A DNA stretch of 32,012 nucleotides from Kineosporia sp. R_H_3 (GCF_002198675.1 NZ_MWLL01000073.1:1-32012); one strand, 5' to 3'. Counted from the first letter of the stretch, positions 6,662 to 14,864 are shown. A program made the numbers and translations. Notes: generated by a model not told the origin, from the sequence alone.

Positions 6662-7381
6662 ATGATGCCGGGCTCCGAGGACAGCCGCGCGCGCGACGTC
6701 GTCGACGTCGCGCGCGCGTGGCGGCTGTCGGAGATGGACCTGTTCGCCGACCTCTCGGACGCCGAGATGCAGGCGATCGCCGAGGCGGCACCGATGCGTG
6801 AGGTGCCGCGGGGGGCGCTGCTCTACGCACCGCACCGGCCGGTCGACGTGCTGTTCATCGTCAAGGCAGGTCGGGTCAGGGTCTACCGGACGGCGGTCGA
6901 CGGCCGCAGCCTGACCACGGCCATCGTCACCCCTGGGCAGCTGTTCGGGCAGATGCCCGCACTCGGGCAGCGGATGGACGACGCGTACGCGGAGATGCTC
7001 GAGGCCGGCGTCTTGTGCGTGATGAACCGGTCCGACGTGCAGCGGCTGCTCTTCGCCGACGCCCGGATCGTCGCTCGCGTCACCGCCCTGCTCGGGTCGC
7101 GGATCGCCGAGCTCGAGACCCGGCTCACCGACACGGCCCTGAAGACGGTGCCGGCCAGGATCTGCTCGGCGCTGGCCACCATCGCCGGATCACCGCCTAC
7201 GCCCGTCCGGTTGACGCACGACCAGATCGCCGACCTCGTCGGCACCACCCGCGAGACGACGACCAAGGTGCTCGGGGACCTGCGGGACAGGCACTACATC
7301 CGGCTGCGCCGGGGGCGGATCGACGTCCTCGACCCGCTCGCCGTCCTCGAGCTCGCGGACCGCCTCGACACCCGGACCTGA
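6662..7381 (+). CDS. Crp/Fnr-family transcriptional regulator
   Basis: This 239-residue protein has an N-terminal cyclic-nucleotide-binding beta barrel (about residues 25-140, with VDVLFIVKAGRVRVYR and the PGQLFGQMPALG turn). A dimerisation helix follows, then a Crp-type helix-turn-helix near residues 180-225 (LTHDQIADLVGTTRETTTKVLGDL). The cysteine cluster of FNR is missing, and the barrel lacks a clear cAMP-binding RSAA-like motif, so the effector is unknown. It sits 22 nt after the membrane-protein gene and is probably co-transcribed with it from the ECF promoter. Its first codons form a large palindrome (6686-6718). Confidence 0.9.
   Translation: MMPGSEDSRARDVVDVARAWRLSEMDLFADLSDAEMQAIAEAAPMREVPRGALLYAPHRPVDVLFIVKAGRVRVYRTAVDGRSLTTAIVTPGQLFGQMPALGQRMDDAYAEMLEAGVLCVMNRSDVQRLLFADARIVARVTALLGSRIAELETRLTDTALKTVPARICSALATIAGSPPTPVRLTHDQIADLVGTTRETTTKVLGDLRDRHYIRLRRGRIDVLDPLAVLELADRLDTRT
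6686..6718 (+). repeat. Near-perfect GC palindrome inside the start of the Crp/Fnr gene
   Basis: Arms of 15 bp (6686-6700 and 6704-6718) flank a 3-nt loop and are built from alternating CG plus GACGTC. The start codon is only about 24 nt upstream. Translation gives a near-palindromic peptide, RARDVVDVARA (residues 9-19). The hairpin could hinder early elongation or re-initiation, or serve as a protein-binding site. No function is established. Confidence 0.6.
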
Positions 7382-7443
7382 CCGCTGACGCCGTGACGAC
7401 GACGCGACGAACCCGGGTGCCGGGCGGTCCGTCGCCTGCCGGT

Positions 7444-7474
7444 CCGGGAAGGGGACGGCGGCGGGCCGGGTTCC
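7444..7474 (+). promoter_or_regulatory. ECF-type promoter with start codon at predicted +1
   Basis: CCGGGAA (7444-7450), a 17-nt spacer and GGGTTCC (7468-7474) reproduce the promoter at 6044-6074. The ATG of the next gene (7481) begins 9 nt after the last T of GGGTT, where transcription should start. No ribosome binding site is present, so a leaderless mRNA is predicted. Leaderless transcripts are common in actinobacteria. Confidence 0.7.
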
Positions 7475-7480
7475 CGGTGC

Positions 7481-7768
7481 ATGGACATCGACACGCTCCG
7501 GTGGGCGCGGTGGCGGGACTGCCGGTGGGCGGCGGCCAGGATCCAGGCCGCCCTCGATGACGACCCGGACGGTCGCCTCGACCTCTGGGACCTCGAACGC
7601 CTGGTCAGCCACCTCGCGCAGTGCCGGCGCTGCCGCTCGATGACCGCGGACTACCAGCGGCTCGCCGCCTCGCTGGACCGGATCGCCGCCCGCAGCGGTC
7701 CCGACCCCGCTGTCGTGCGTCGCCTGCAGCACGTGGCTGTGGTTCATCCCCACGAGGAGACTCCGTGA
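7481..7768 (+). CDS. Small HxxxCxxC protein, anti-sigma-like
   Basis: This 95-residue protein has an N-terminal Trp/Arg-rich helix and then LERLVSHLAQCRRC near residues 42-55. That is the HxxxCxxC core of zinc-binding anti-sigma (zf-HC2) proteins. The anti-sigma gene at 16908 has the very similar KHLEHCRRC. No transmembrane segment is visible, so it would be soluble. It starts directly at the predicted transcription start of an ECF-type promoter and overlaps the oxidoreductase gene by 4 nt. It may be a second sigma-sequestering or redox-sensing protein of the same regulon. The motif is seen; the role is inferred. Confidence 0.75.
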   Translation: MDIDTLRWARWRDCRWAAARIQAALDDDPDGRLDLWDLERLVSHLAQCRRCRSMTADYQRLAASLDRIAARSGPDPAVVRRLQHVAVVHPHEETP

Positions 7769-9252
7769 CCGCGTCCGACCCCGCCGCCCTCCCCGCGCCG
7801 CCTCCGGGCGGCTGGGACCTCCTGGTCGTCGGCGGCGGCACCGCCGGCATCGTCGCGGCGAAGACCGCCGCCGGGTTCGGGGCTTCGGTGCTGCTCGTCG
7901 AGCGGGAGCGGATGGGCGGAGACTGCCTGTGGACCGGGTGCGTCCCCAGCAAGGCGCTCCTCTCCGCGGCCGCGACCGCGGCATCAGCACGCCGCTCCGG
8001 CACGCACGGGGTGCACACCGGTGTCGTGGAGGTCGACTTCCCGGCGGTGATGAAGCATGTTCGGGCCGCGGTGGCGACGATCGAGCCGGCCGACTCCGTC
8101 GAGACGATGGAGGCGGCCGGCGTGCGGGTGGTCGCAGGGGATCTGACGTTCACGGGGCGACGGACCGCCTGGGTCGGGGGCGTGGACGTCCCGTTCCGGC
8201 AGGCGGTCCTGGCGATGGGTGCCTCGCCCGCGGTGCCGCCCGTGCCGGGCCTCGCGGAGGCCGTGGCGACCGGGCACGCGCTGACGAGCGACACCGTCTG
8301 GGACCTCGCCGACCTGCCGGAGCGCCTCGTCGTGCTCGGCGGGGGCAGCATCGGCTGCGAGCTCGGCCAGGCCTTCGCCCGGCTCGGCGCCACGGTGACG
8401 GTCGTCGAGGCCGCCCCAGGGCTGCTGCCCCGTGAGGACCTCGACGCCGCCGCAGTGGTGACGGATGCCTTGCGCGAGGACGGCGTCACCGTGCTGACCG
8501 GCGCCGCGGTGCGCCAGGTGCTGCCCGACGGTCCGGCGTCGGGCCGCCTGGTGCTCGACGGTGACGTCGAGGTGGCCTACGACCGGCTCCTGGTCGCGGT
8601 CGGCCGCACCCCGCGGACCGCGGGGCTCGGCCTGGAGACGGCGGGTGTGCGCGTCGACCGCCGCGGGTTCGTCCAGTTGGACAAGGCGCTGCGGACGAAC
8701 AACCCACGGATCTGGGCCGCCGGGGACATCACCGGGCACCCGCAGTTCACCCACACGGCCGGGGTGCACGCGAGCACCGCGGCCTCGAACGCCGTGCTGG
8801 GGCTGCACCGGGCGGCGCAGACGACGGCGATCCCACGGGTGACGTTCACCGACCCCGAGGTCGCCGCGGTCGGGGTGCCCGCGACGGACGCCGACGGCCG
8901 CCCGGGGTGGCGGGTGGTGACCCGGCGCCACGACGAGGTCGACCGCGCGGTCGCCGAGGCAGACACCGCAGGCTTCGCCCGGCTCGTGCTCGACGGCAAG
9001 GGGCGCGTCCGCGGTGCCACCGTCGTGGGGCCGCGGGCGGGCGAGTCGCTCGCCGAGCTCGTGCTCGCCGTCCGGCTCGGTCTGCGCAGCCGTGACCTCG
9101 CCGGCACCGTGCACGCGTACCCGACGTACGGCGACGGGCCGTGGAACGCGGCGATCGCCGACGTCCGGGCCCAGCTCGCGACGCCGCGGGCCGCACGGGC
9201 GGTCGGGGTCCTCGTCGGGCTGCGTCGCCGCTGGCTCGGCCTGCGGGGCTGA
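7765..9252 (+). CDS. FAD-dependent pyridine nucleotide-disulfide oxidoreductase
   Basis: This 495-residue protein belongs to the class I disulfide reductases (lipoamide dehydrogenase, mercuric reductase). The FAD motif GGGTAG lies near residue 23, the redox-active disulfide is C54/C59 in GGDCLWTGCVPSK, the NAD(P) motif GGGSIGCELG is near residue 192, and AAGDITG marks the second FAD contact. The usual C-terminal His-Glu dyad (HPTxxE) is replaced by YPTYGD. The N-terminal HMA domain and the C-terminal Cys pair of mercuric reductase are absent, so it is not a classical MerA. GTG 7765 follows GAGGAGA and overlaps the upstream stop. Relatives are often encoded near TVP38/TMEM64 proteins, as here. 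The disulfide substrate is unknown. Confidence 0.88.
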   Translation: MTASDPAALPAPPPGGWDLLVVGGGTAGIVAAKTAAGFGASVLLVERERMGGDCLWTGCVPSKALLSAAATAASARRSGTHGVHTGVVEVDFPAVMKHVRAAVATIEPADSVETMEAAGVRVVAGDLTFTGRRTAWVGGVDVPFRQAVLAMGASPAVPPVPGLAEAVATGHALTSDTVWDLADLPERLVVLGGGSIGCELGQAFARLGATVTVVEAAPGLLPREDLDAAAVVTDALREDGVTVLTGAAVRQVLPDGPASGRLVLDGDVEVAYDRLLVAVGRTPRTAGLGLETAGVRVDRRGFVQLDKALRTNNPRIWAAGDITGHPQFTHTAGVHASTAASNAVLGLHRAAQTTAIPRVTFTDPEVAAVGVPATDADGRPGWRVVTRRHDEVDRAVAEADTAGFARLVLDGKGRVRGATVVGPRAGESLAELVLAVRLGLRSRDLAGTVHAYPTYGDGPWNAAIADVRAQLATPRAARAVGVLVGLRRRWLGLRG

Positions 9253-9290
9253 GCGGGCTCCGCACGTCACCGAGGCCACGCCGGCGACCG

Positions 9291-9926
9291 TCAGCGCAGC
9301 GCGCGGTACCCGGCCCAGATCCGGTGCGCCGCGCTGATCCCGACGACGACGGCCCAGACCGTGGCGACCCGGCCGGCGGCCGCAGGCACCAGGCACCACA
9401 GGGCGTGGACGGCGACCGTCTCGGTACCCTCGGCGAGGCCGCCGAGGAACGACAGGGAGCGCCCGTCGTCGATCGTCCGGCCGGTGCGCTCGGCGACCGA
9501 GGAGAACGCGAGGAACACCGACCCGTTGACGTAGTAGGCGAGCAGCACGGCGACGAACGGCCACGGGGACCCGCCCGCGCCGACGGCGACCCCGACGACG
9601 GTCGTGCCGTAGACGACGAAGTCGGCGCTGATGTCGAGGAAGCCCCCGGCCTGCGACGGCGGCCGGGCGCCGTCGCCGGACGGCGCGCGGGATGCCGCGA
9701 GGCGCCGGGCCAGCGGGCCGTCGAGACCGTCCGCCAACCGGGACGCCAGCCACAGAGCCAGGGCCACCGTCCACCACCGCTGCGCCGCCGCGGCGGCGCT
9801 CGCCAGACCGACGACGAGCCCGACGACCGTCATCCGGTCCGGGGTCATCCAGCCGACCCGGGTGAGCCCGCCGGCGACCGCGTCCAGGGGCCGCTCGAGG
9901 ACGCGGCGCGCCGTGGCGTCGAGCAT
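9291..9926 (-). CDS. CDP-alcohol phosphatidyltransferase family membrane protein
   Basis: This 211-residue integral membrane protein carries the family motif DGxxAR...GxxxDxxxD (DGPLAR near residue 66, then GGFLDISAD). The Asp residues bind metal and CDP in the known enzymes, which transfer a phosphatidyl or similar group from a CDP-activated donor to an alcohol. Between AR and the conserved Gly there are 19 residues instead of the usual 8, and the extra stretch is Gly/Pro/Ser-rich. ATG 9926 overlaps the stop of the upstream TVP38 gene. E. coli YnjF, next to the YnjBCD transporter, is a member of this family, so the association recurs. The acceptor alcohol is unknown. Confidence 0.85.
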   Translation of the reverse strand: MLDATARRVLERPLDAVAGGLTRVGWMTPDRMTVVGLVVGLASAAAAAQRWWTVALALWLASRLADGLDGPLARRLAASRAPSGDGARPPSQAGGFLDISADFVVYGTTVVGVAVGAGGSPWPFVAVLLAYYVNGSVFLAFSSVAERTGRTIDDGRSLSFLGGLAEGTETVAVHALWCLVPAAAGRVATVWAVVVGISAAHRIWAGYRALR

Positions 9927-10630
9927 CAGGCGCCGTCCGTGCCCGAGGCTGTCCCGGCGGGCGGCCCGGCGGGCGGCATGCGGTGCCGGCGCCCGGCGAC
10001 CCAGCCGCCGAGCGAGAGCGCGCCGAGGACGACGACGGACAGCGCGAACTGCCACGACCGCGGTGCCGTGCCGTAGTGCCCGAGTGCGACGAACGCGACG
10101 GTGCCGGGGACGATGCCGACGGCGGTGCCGAGCAGGTAGTCACGGAACCGGACGCCGAGCAGCCCGCTGCCGTAGTTGACGGCGGTGAACGGGAAGACAG
10201 GTACGAGCCGGACCGCGACGACCGCGAGCACACCGCGGCGCTCGAGGACCTGGTCCAGGCGGTCCAGCCGACGGCCGGTGAGACGCCGGACGCCGTCACG
10301 GCCCAGTGCCCGGCCGAGCCAGAACGCGGCGACCGCACCGAGCAGGGCGGCGACGAGCACGAGCCCGGTGCCGGCGACGATGCCGAAGACCACCCCGGCT
10401 GCCGCGCTGAGCACGTTCTTCGGCAGCGGTGCGAGGGTCGCGAGGGCGTAGACGACGACGAAGAGCACCGGCCCGGCGGTGCCGGCGTCCGCGACGAGGG
10501 CCTTCAGCGAGTCGACGTCGGGCACCCCGCGGACCGCGACCACCGCCGCCGCGCCGCCGACGATGAGCAGCAGCACCGCCAGTCGGAGCCAGACCCCGCG
10601 GGACGGGTCGCCCGCCGCATCGTCCGGCAC
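9926..10630 (-). CDS. TVP38/TMEM64 (VTT-domain) membrane protein
   Basis: This protein of about 234 residues has an N-terminal transmembrane helix (LAVLLLIVGGAAAVVAV). The VTT/DedA-like core follows, with PLPKNVLSAAAGVVFG and the conserved region VRLVPVFPFTAVNYGSGLLGV, then further helices. These proteins resemble lipid scramblases and half-transporters; E. coli YdjX and YdjZ are homologues lying near the ynj genes. The start is uncertain. GTG 10630 has GGAGG too close (2 nt), and the open frame continues upstream into the radical SAM gene. The stop (TGA) shares one base with the ATG of the phosphatidyltransferase gene, so the two are tightly coupled. Confidence 0.8.
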   Translation of the reverse strand: MPDDAAGDPSRGVWLRLAVLLLIVGGAAAVVAVRGVPDVDSLKALVADAGTAGPVLFVVVYALATLAPLPKNVLSAAAGVVFGIVAGTGLVLVAALLGAVAAFWLGRALGRDGVRRLTGRRLDRLDQVLERRGVLAVVAVRLVPVFPFTAVNYGSGLLGVRFRDYLLGTAVGIVPGTVAFVALGHYGTAPRSWQFALSVVVLGALSLGGWVAGRRHRMPPAGPPAGTASGTDGA

Positions 10631-10656
10631 GTCCTCCGGCCCGGCCTGCGGCGGGC

Positions 10657-12057
10657 TCAGCGGACCTCCACCAGCGGCAGGAGCCGGCGCAGTCCCGCGT
10701 TCTCGACCGGGTCGAGCACCGCGTGCTGGGCGCACGCCGGGACCAGCTTCCCCGTCTCCGGGTGGGCCATCGTGTACATGCACGCCCGCAGTCTCTCCTG
10801 CGTCGCGGTCACGTCCGGGTCGGCGCTCGTCTCACCACGTTCGAGGAGGTCCCAGGCCGGGGCGACCTGGGCGGCGTCCATGAACGCGTGGACGACGAAC
10901 GTCATCGGCCGCACGTGACGGCGGGTGAGGGCGGGCAGCAGTCGGCGCAGGCCGCCCGCGCGGTGCAGCAGCGACCGGCCGTAGCGCAGACCGACGACGA
11001 GGTCGGCGGGGTGCGCGGCGAGCACCCGGGCCAGCTTGGCGAGGAGCAGCACCGGTGGCGTGCCACCGAAGTTCACTCCACCGAGGTGGGCGTAGAAGCG
11101 GTCCCGCGCCACGGCGTCCAGCGGTTCCTGCTCGTCCATGAGCGGCACCCATCGTGTCCCGACGAGCAGCCCGAACGCCGTCCGGTTGCAGCGCCGGTCG
11201 CCGAGCTGGATGCCGGCCCAGGGGAGCCGGGTCCCGGCGCCGCGCTCCATCTGCGCCCAGACGGCGTCGATGTCGAGGGTGCGGTAGCCCTCCTTCCAGC
11301 GGCGGTCGTCGCCGAGGAACGCCGCGGGCTGGAACGACATCATCTGGTACCCCATGGGCAGCACCGCGGCGACGACCTCGGCGACCTGGTCGAGGTTGGC
11401 CGGGGTGACGGTCATGTTGTGCGCCAGGTAGGAGCGGACGCCGAGCTCACGACGCAGCGCCGCGAACATGTCCGCGAACCGCTGCCGGAAGAGGTGCAGC
11501 TCGGCCTCGGACCGCGGGCGGGGGATGCCCCGGCGGCCGCGCATGAGGGAGTCCATGTGCGCGGCGAACGACACCCGCCGCAGCCGGACCCGACCGGTCG
11601 CGTCGGTGACGAGACACCGCAGGTAGTCGGCGTCGAAGTCCCCGTGCGTCATGGACATCGGCTCACGACCGTGCCGGCGCATCGACAGCAGGGCGGCGGC
11701 GTGGTCGTCCGGCGCGAGTAGGCTCACCTCGCCGCCGATGAGCTGGGCGTGCGCGCGCGGCCCGCGCTGCTCACGCAGGAACGCCATCTGCCGGTCCACC
11801 TCGGCGAGGGTGTGCGCGCCGTCGACCCGCACCTTGTTCGCGTCCTTCGAGTGGTAGCACGGCGTGCACGTCAGGTCGCACCTCGGGAAGACGCCGTGCG
11901 TCCCCTCGCACCCGATCGCGTGCCTGCCGAGGGACTGCTCCGGGGTGCGCGCGTGCTCGGGGAGGTCGGCCCAGCGCCGGTCGAGCGCGGCCCGGGTCTG
12001 CGGGTGCACCGGCTGGGTCGCCTCGAGCAGGCGCCAGGCGGTCCGTCGTACTTGCAC
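10657..12057 (-). CDS. Radical SAM domain protein
   Basis: This 466-residue protein has a radical SAM cluster motif C60-x3-C64-x2-C67 in RCDLTCTPCYH. Position 7 of the motif is followed by Tyr-His, close to the usual aromatic residue. An additional C50 precedes it, and Cys residues near the C-terminus (ACMYTMAHPETG, PACAQH) could bind a second cluster or substrate. A GGE-like SAM-binding segment appears as LIGGEVSLL. It is not a recognisable peptide maturase with a SPASM domain. GTG 12057 has GAGGAG 6 nt upstream. It lies 21 nt after the ABC ATPase gene and before the TVP38 gene in the same operon. The substrate is unknown and may be what the transporter brings in. Confidence 0.83.
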   Translation of the reverse strand: MQVRRTAWRLLEATQPVHPQTRAALDRRWADLPEHARTPEQSLGRHAIGCEGTHGVFPRCDLTCTPCYHSKDANKVRVDGAHTLAEVDRQMAFLREQRGPRAHAQLIGGEVSLLAPDDHAAALLSMRRHGREPMSMTHGDFDADYLRCLVTDATGRVRLRRVSFAAHMDSLMRGRRGIPRPRSEAELHLFRQRFADMFAALRRELGVRSYLAHNMTVTPANLDQVAEVVAAVLPMGYQMMSFQPAAFLGDDRRWKEGYRTLDIDAVWAQMERGAGTRLPWAGIQLGDRRCNRTAFGLLVGTRWVPLMDEQEPLDAVARDRFYAHLGGVNFGGTPPVLLLAKLARVLAAHPADLVVGLRYGRSLLHRAGGLRRLLPALTRRHVRPMTFVVHAFMDAAQVAPAWDLLERGETSADPDVTATQERLRACMYTMAHPETGKLVPACAQHAVLDPVENAGLRRLLPLVEVR

Positions 12058-12078
12058 GTGCGGCTCCTCGGGGCAGGG

Positions 12079-13140
12079 TCAGTCGGGCAGGACGTGCCCG
12101 TGGCCGGGCGGTAGCGCGACGCGGACCAGGTCGCCGGGCGCGGCCTTGAGGGTCGGCGGGGTGACCGCGTGCAGGACGGCGTCGCCGACGTGCAGGTCGA
12201 GCTCCCACGAGGTGCCGCGGTACCTGGCGTCGGTCACGGTCGCGGCCAGCCCGGCGGCGTCCGGGTCGAGGTCGACGACGAGGGACTCCTGGCGGACGGC
12301 GAGGGTCGCGGGGCCGTCCGGGGCGCCGGTCGGGACGCGCCCGAGCGGGCCCGTCCACACGCCGTCGCGGACGACTCCGGGGACGAGGTTGGCGGTGCCG
12401 AGGAAGCGCGCGACCGGCAGCGACGCCGGCCGCTCGTAGAGCTCCTGCGGTGTCCCGTCCTGCGCGACCCGGCCGCCCAGCAGGACGGCGACCCGGTCGG
12501 AGAGGGACGCCGCCTCCTCCTGGTCGTGGGTGACGAACAGTGTCGTCAGGCGCAGCTCGCGCTGGACGGCCCGGACCAGGCCGCGCATCTCCTCGCGCAG
12601 GCCGGCGTCCAGCTGGGACAGCGGCTCGTCGAGGAGCAGGACGCGCGGCCGGACGACGAGCGCCCGGGCCAACGCCACGCGCTGCTCCTGGCCGCCGGAC
12701 AGCTGGGCCGGACGCCGTGACCCGAGCCCGGACAGGTGCACCAGGTCCAGCATGTCGGCGACCCGGCGCCTGGTCGTCGTCCGGTCGACGCCCTGCATCC
12801 GCAGCCCGAAGGCGACGTTCCCGGCGACGTCGAGGTGCGGGAACAGCAGCGGCTGCTGGAAGACCACTGCGACCTCGCGCCGGTGGGTGGGCACCGTGAG
12901 GACGGACCGGCCGGCGACGCGAACGTCCCCGCCGGTCGGGGCGAGCAGCCCTGCGAGCAGGCGCAGGGCCGTCGTCTTGCCGCAGCCGGACGGGCCGAGC
13001 AGCGACGTGAGCGTGCCCGGCTCGACGGCGAGGTCGAAGCCGTCGAGGACCGGCGGCCCGCCGCGGTCATACCGGGCGACGACGGCGTCGAAGCGCACAC
13101 CCGCGGATGGATCCTCCTGCTGCCGAACGGGTCCGGTCAC
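12079..13140 (-). CDS. ABC transporter ATP-binding protein (PotA/YnjD-like)
   Basis: This 353-residue ATPase has Walker A GPSGCGKTT near residue 50, the Q-loop FQQPLLFPH, the signature LSGGQEQR, Walker B VLLLDEP and the H-loop VTHDQEEA. The C-terminal 100 residues form a TOBE-like beta domain (LAVRQESLVVD, WELDLHVGDAVL), as in polyamine, spermidine and molybdate importers. It energises the two permeases encoded just upstream. GTG 13140 begins 3 nt after the stop of the second permease. The C-terminal TOBE domain sets it apart from the shorter E. coli YnjD. Confidence 0.9.
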   Translation of the reverse strand: MTGPVRQQEDPSAGVRFDAVVARYDRGGPPVLDGFDLAVEPGTLTSLLGPSGCGKTTALRLLAGLLAPTGGDVRVAGRSVLTVPTHRREVAVVFQQPLLFPHLDVAGNVAFGLRMQGVDRTTTRRRVADMLDLVHLSGLGSRRPAQLSGGQEQRVALARALVVRPRVLLLDEPLSQLDAGLREEMRGLVRAVQRELRLTTLFVTHDQEEAASLSDRVAVLLGGRVAQDGTPQELYERPASLPVARFLGTANLVPGVVRDGVWTGPLGRVPTGAPDGPATLAVRQESLVVDLDPDAAGLAATVTDARYRGTSWELDLHVGDAVLHAVTPPTLKAAPGDLVRVALPPGHGHVLPD

Positions 13141-13143
13141 GGG

Positions 13144-13968
13144 TCAGGCCCTCCCGAGGGCTGCGAGCGTCTCACCCGAACCGGTCGATGCTCCGGCGCC
13201 GGTGAGCGCCCGGGCGGTGACGCCGACGAGCAGCAGCGGCGGGACGCTCACGACCAGGGCGAGGGCGGCGGCGAGCGCGGTGTCCCCGGAACCGATGGCG
13301 GAGAACAGCAGCAGCGGCAGCGTCGTCACGCTGCCGCCCCCGACGAGCAGCGTCAGGACGTACTCGTTCCAGGAGATGAGGAACGTCAGCATCATCGCGA
13401 CCGTCAGCGCCGGCCGCAGCGCCGGGAGGGTGACGTGGACCAGCACCCGCAGCGGGCTGGTGCCGAGCACCCGGGCCTGGTCCTCGAACGCCGTGTCGAA
13501 CCGGGTGTACGCCGCGGCCAGCACCAGCGTCGCGTACGGGGTCGCGGGGATGAGGTGGGCCAGGACGACGCCCGGCACGGTGTCAGCGAGCCGGTAGTGG
13601 ATGAACACCACCTGGATGCCGAGGCTCACGGTGATGCCCGGGACGACGACCGGGGCCAGGAGAGCGAACCGCACGAACCCCTTGCCGGGGAACGAGTGCA
13701 GGCCGAGCGCGCGGCCCGCGGCCAGCCCGACCGCCCCGGACACCACGGCGACCGTCGCAGCGATGCCGGCGGAGGTGACGAGCCCGGAGAGGATCTGCGA
13801 GCCGGGATCGGTCACGACCCGGACTGCGCGGTCGCCGAACGACTGCGGCCACAGTGCCGGGTACCGCCACGTCCTGGTGACCGACCAGACGGCCAGCAGC
13901 ACCAGCGGTGCGAGCAGCCCGGCGAGCAGGCCCGTGACGAGCAGCGGCGCACCGACGGCCCGCCTCAC
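13144..13968 (-). CDS. ABC transporter permease (second subunit)
   Basis: This 274-residue inner-membrane protein has about six transmembrane segments. The EAA-like loop is LGTSPLRVLVHVTLPALRPALTVAM near residue 180, typical of BPD-type importer permeases. GTG 13968 overlaps the stop of the first permease (GTGA). The reading frame stays open far upstream to 14694, but that part is Arg/Pro-rich and overlaps the first permease, so it is non-coding. In E. coli the equivalent YnjC is a single fused permease; here the two halves are separate genes. Confidence 0.88.
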   Translation of the reverse strand: MRRAVGAPLLVTGLLAGLLAPLVLLAVWSVTRTWRYPALWPQSFGDRAVRVVTDPGSQILSGLVTSAGIAATVAVVSGAVGLAAGRALGLHSFPGKGFVRFALLAPVVVPGITVSLGIQVVFIHYRLADTVPGVVLAHLIPATPYATLVLAAAYTRFDTAFEDQARVLGTSPLRVLVHVTLPALRPALTVAMMLTFLISWNEYVLTLLVGGGSVTTLPLLLFSAIGSGDTALAAALALVVSVPPLLLVGVTARALTGAGASTGSGETLAALGRA

Positions 13969-14864
13969 CGGGCGGTCCCGAGCCGGTCGAGCAGCCGCAG
14001 GTACACCGCCACGAGCGCGGTGACCGCGACGGCGAGGACGACGCCGATCGCGACCGCCTGCGGGCGCACCGCGAGGTCGGTGTCGGTGAACCGCTGGTAG
14101 GCGACAACGGCCAGCGGCGCCGGGTACGGCCGCCCGAGGACCGCGGGGACCTCGTACGACCCGAACGTGAACGCGAGGACGACGACCGACGCCGCCCCGA
14201 CGGCAGGTGCGACAAGCGGCAGCACGACGTGGCGGAACCGTTGCCAGGGGCGGGCTCCGAGCGTGGCGGCGACGTCCTGGAGGGGAGCCACGCCGCGGGC
14301 CAGGGCGGTGAGCGCCACGATGGTGACGAAGGGGGTCTCCTTCCACAGGTACTCGGCGAGCACGGCCCAGCCGAACCTGTCCTGCGTCAGTGCCGGGAAG
14401 TCCGCCGGTGACGAGGTCAGCCCGGCGGCGTACGCGAGCCGGGAGAGCAGGCCGCTCTGCGAGAGCATGAGGCTCATGGCGAGGGCGCCGACGAGATGAG
14501 GGACCGGGAGCCCGACCTGCAGGACCGCGGTGAGCAGGCGGCGCCCGCGGCGCGTCGAGTGCACGAGCATGGCGATCCCCAGGGCGAGCACCGCCGAGCC
14601 GGCGGTCGCGAGGACCGACATCCGCAGCGTCAGCACGAACGAGGCCCGGACCGCGCGGTCGTCGAGAAGCCCGGTGTAGGCGTCGGTCGTCCAAGACCAG
14701 CCCGGCAGGTACGGCTGGTAGCCCAGGCTCTGGAGCAGCCCGAGCCCCAGCCCGGTCCCGAAGAGCCCGACGACGACGAGCAGCGCCGGGGCCAGGAGCA
14801 CGGCGACGCGCAGGCCCGCGCGCCGGGCGGCCCGCTGCTCGGTGTCCGGACCGGCCGCGCTCAT
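13965..14864 (-). CDS. ABC transporter permease (first subunit)
   Basis: This 299-residue inner-membrane protein has a cytoplasmic N-terminus (RAARRAGLRVAV) followed by six predicted helices. The EAA loop is VAATLGARPWQRFRHVVLPLVAPAVG near residue 200, where the ATPase docks. ATG 14864 overlaps the stop of the binding-protein gene (ATGA). With 13144-13968 it should form the heterodimeric channel of a YnjBCD-like importer. Confidence 0.88.
   Translation of the reverse strand: MSAAGPDTEQRAARRAGLRVAVLLAPALLVVVGLFGTGLGLGLLQSLGYQPYLPGWSWTTDAYTGLLDDRAVRASFVLTLRMSVLATAGSAVLALGIAMLVHSTRRGRRLLTAVLQVGLPVPHLVGALAMSLMLSQSGLLSRLAYAAGLTSSPADFPALTQDRFGWAVLAEYLWKETPFVTIVALTALARGVAPLQDVAATLGARPWQRFRHVVLPLVAPAVGAASVVVLAFTFGSYEVPAVLGRPYPAPLAVVAYQRFTDTDLAVRPQAVAIGVVLAVAVTALVAVYLRLLDRLGTAR

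Noticed and set aside
6081-6665. ATG exactly at predicted +1 of the promoter at 6044, opening a 194-codon frame
   Set aside because: The translation is Gly/Arg/Asp-rich and overlaps the clearly hydrophobic membrane protein in another frame. The ATG more likely just supplies the purine at +1.
7765-9252. Mercuric reductase (merA) and a mercury-resistance operon
   Set aside because: The protein lacks the N-terminal HMA domain and the C-terminal Cys pair, and no merR, merT or merB is nearby.
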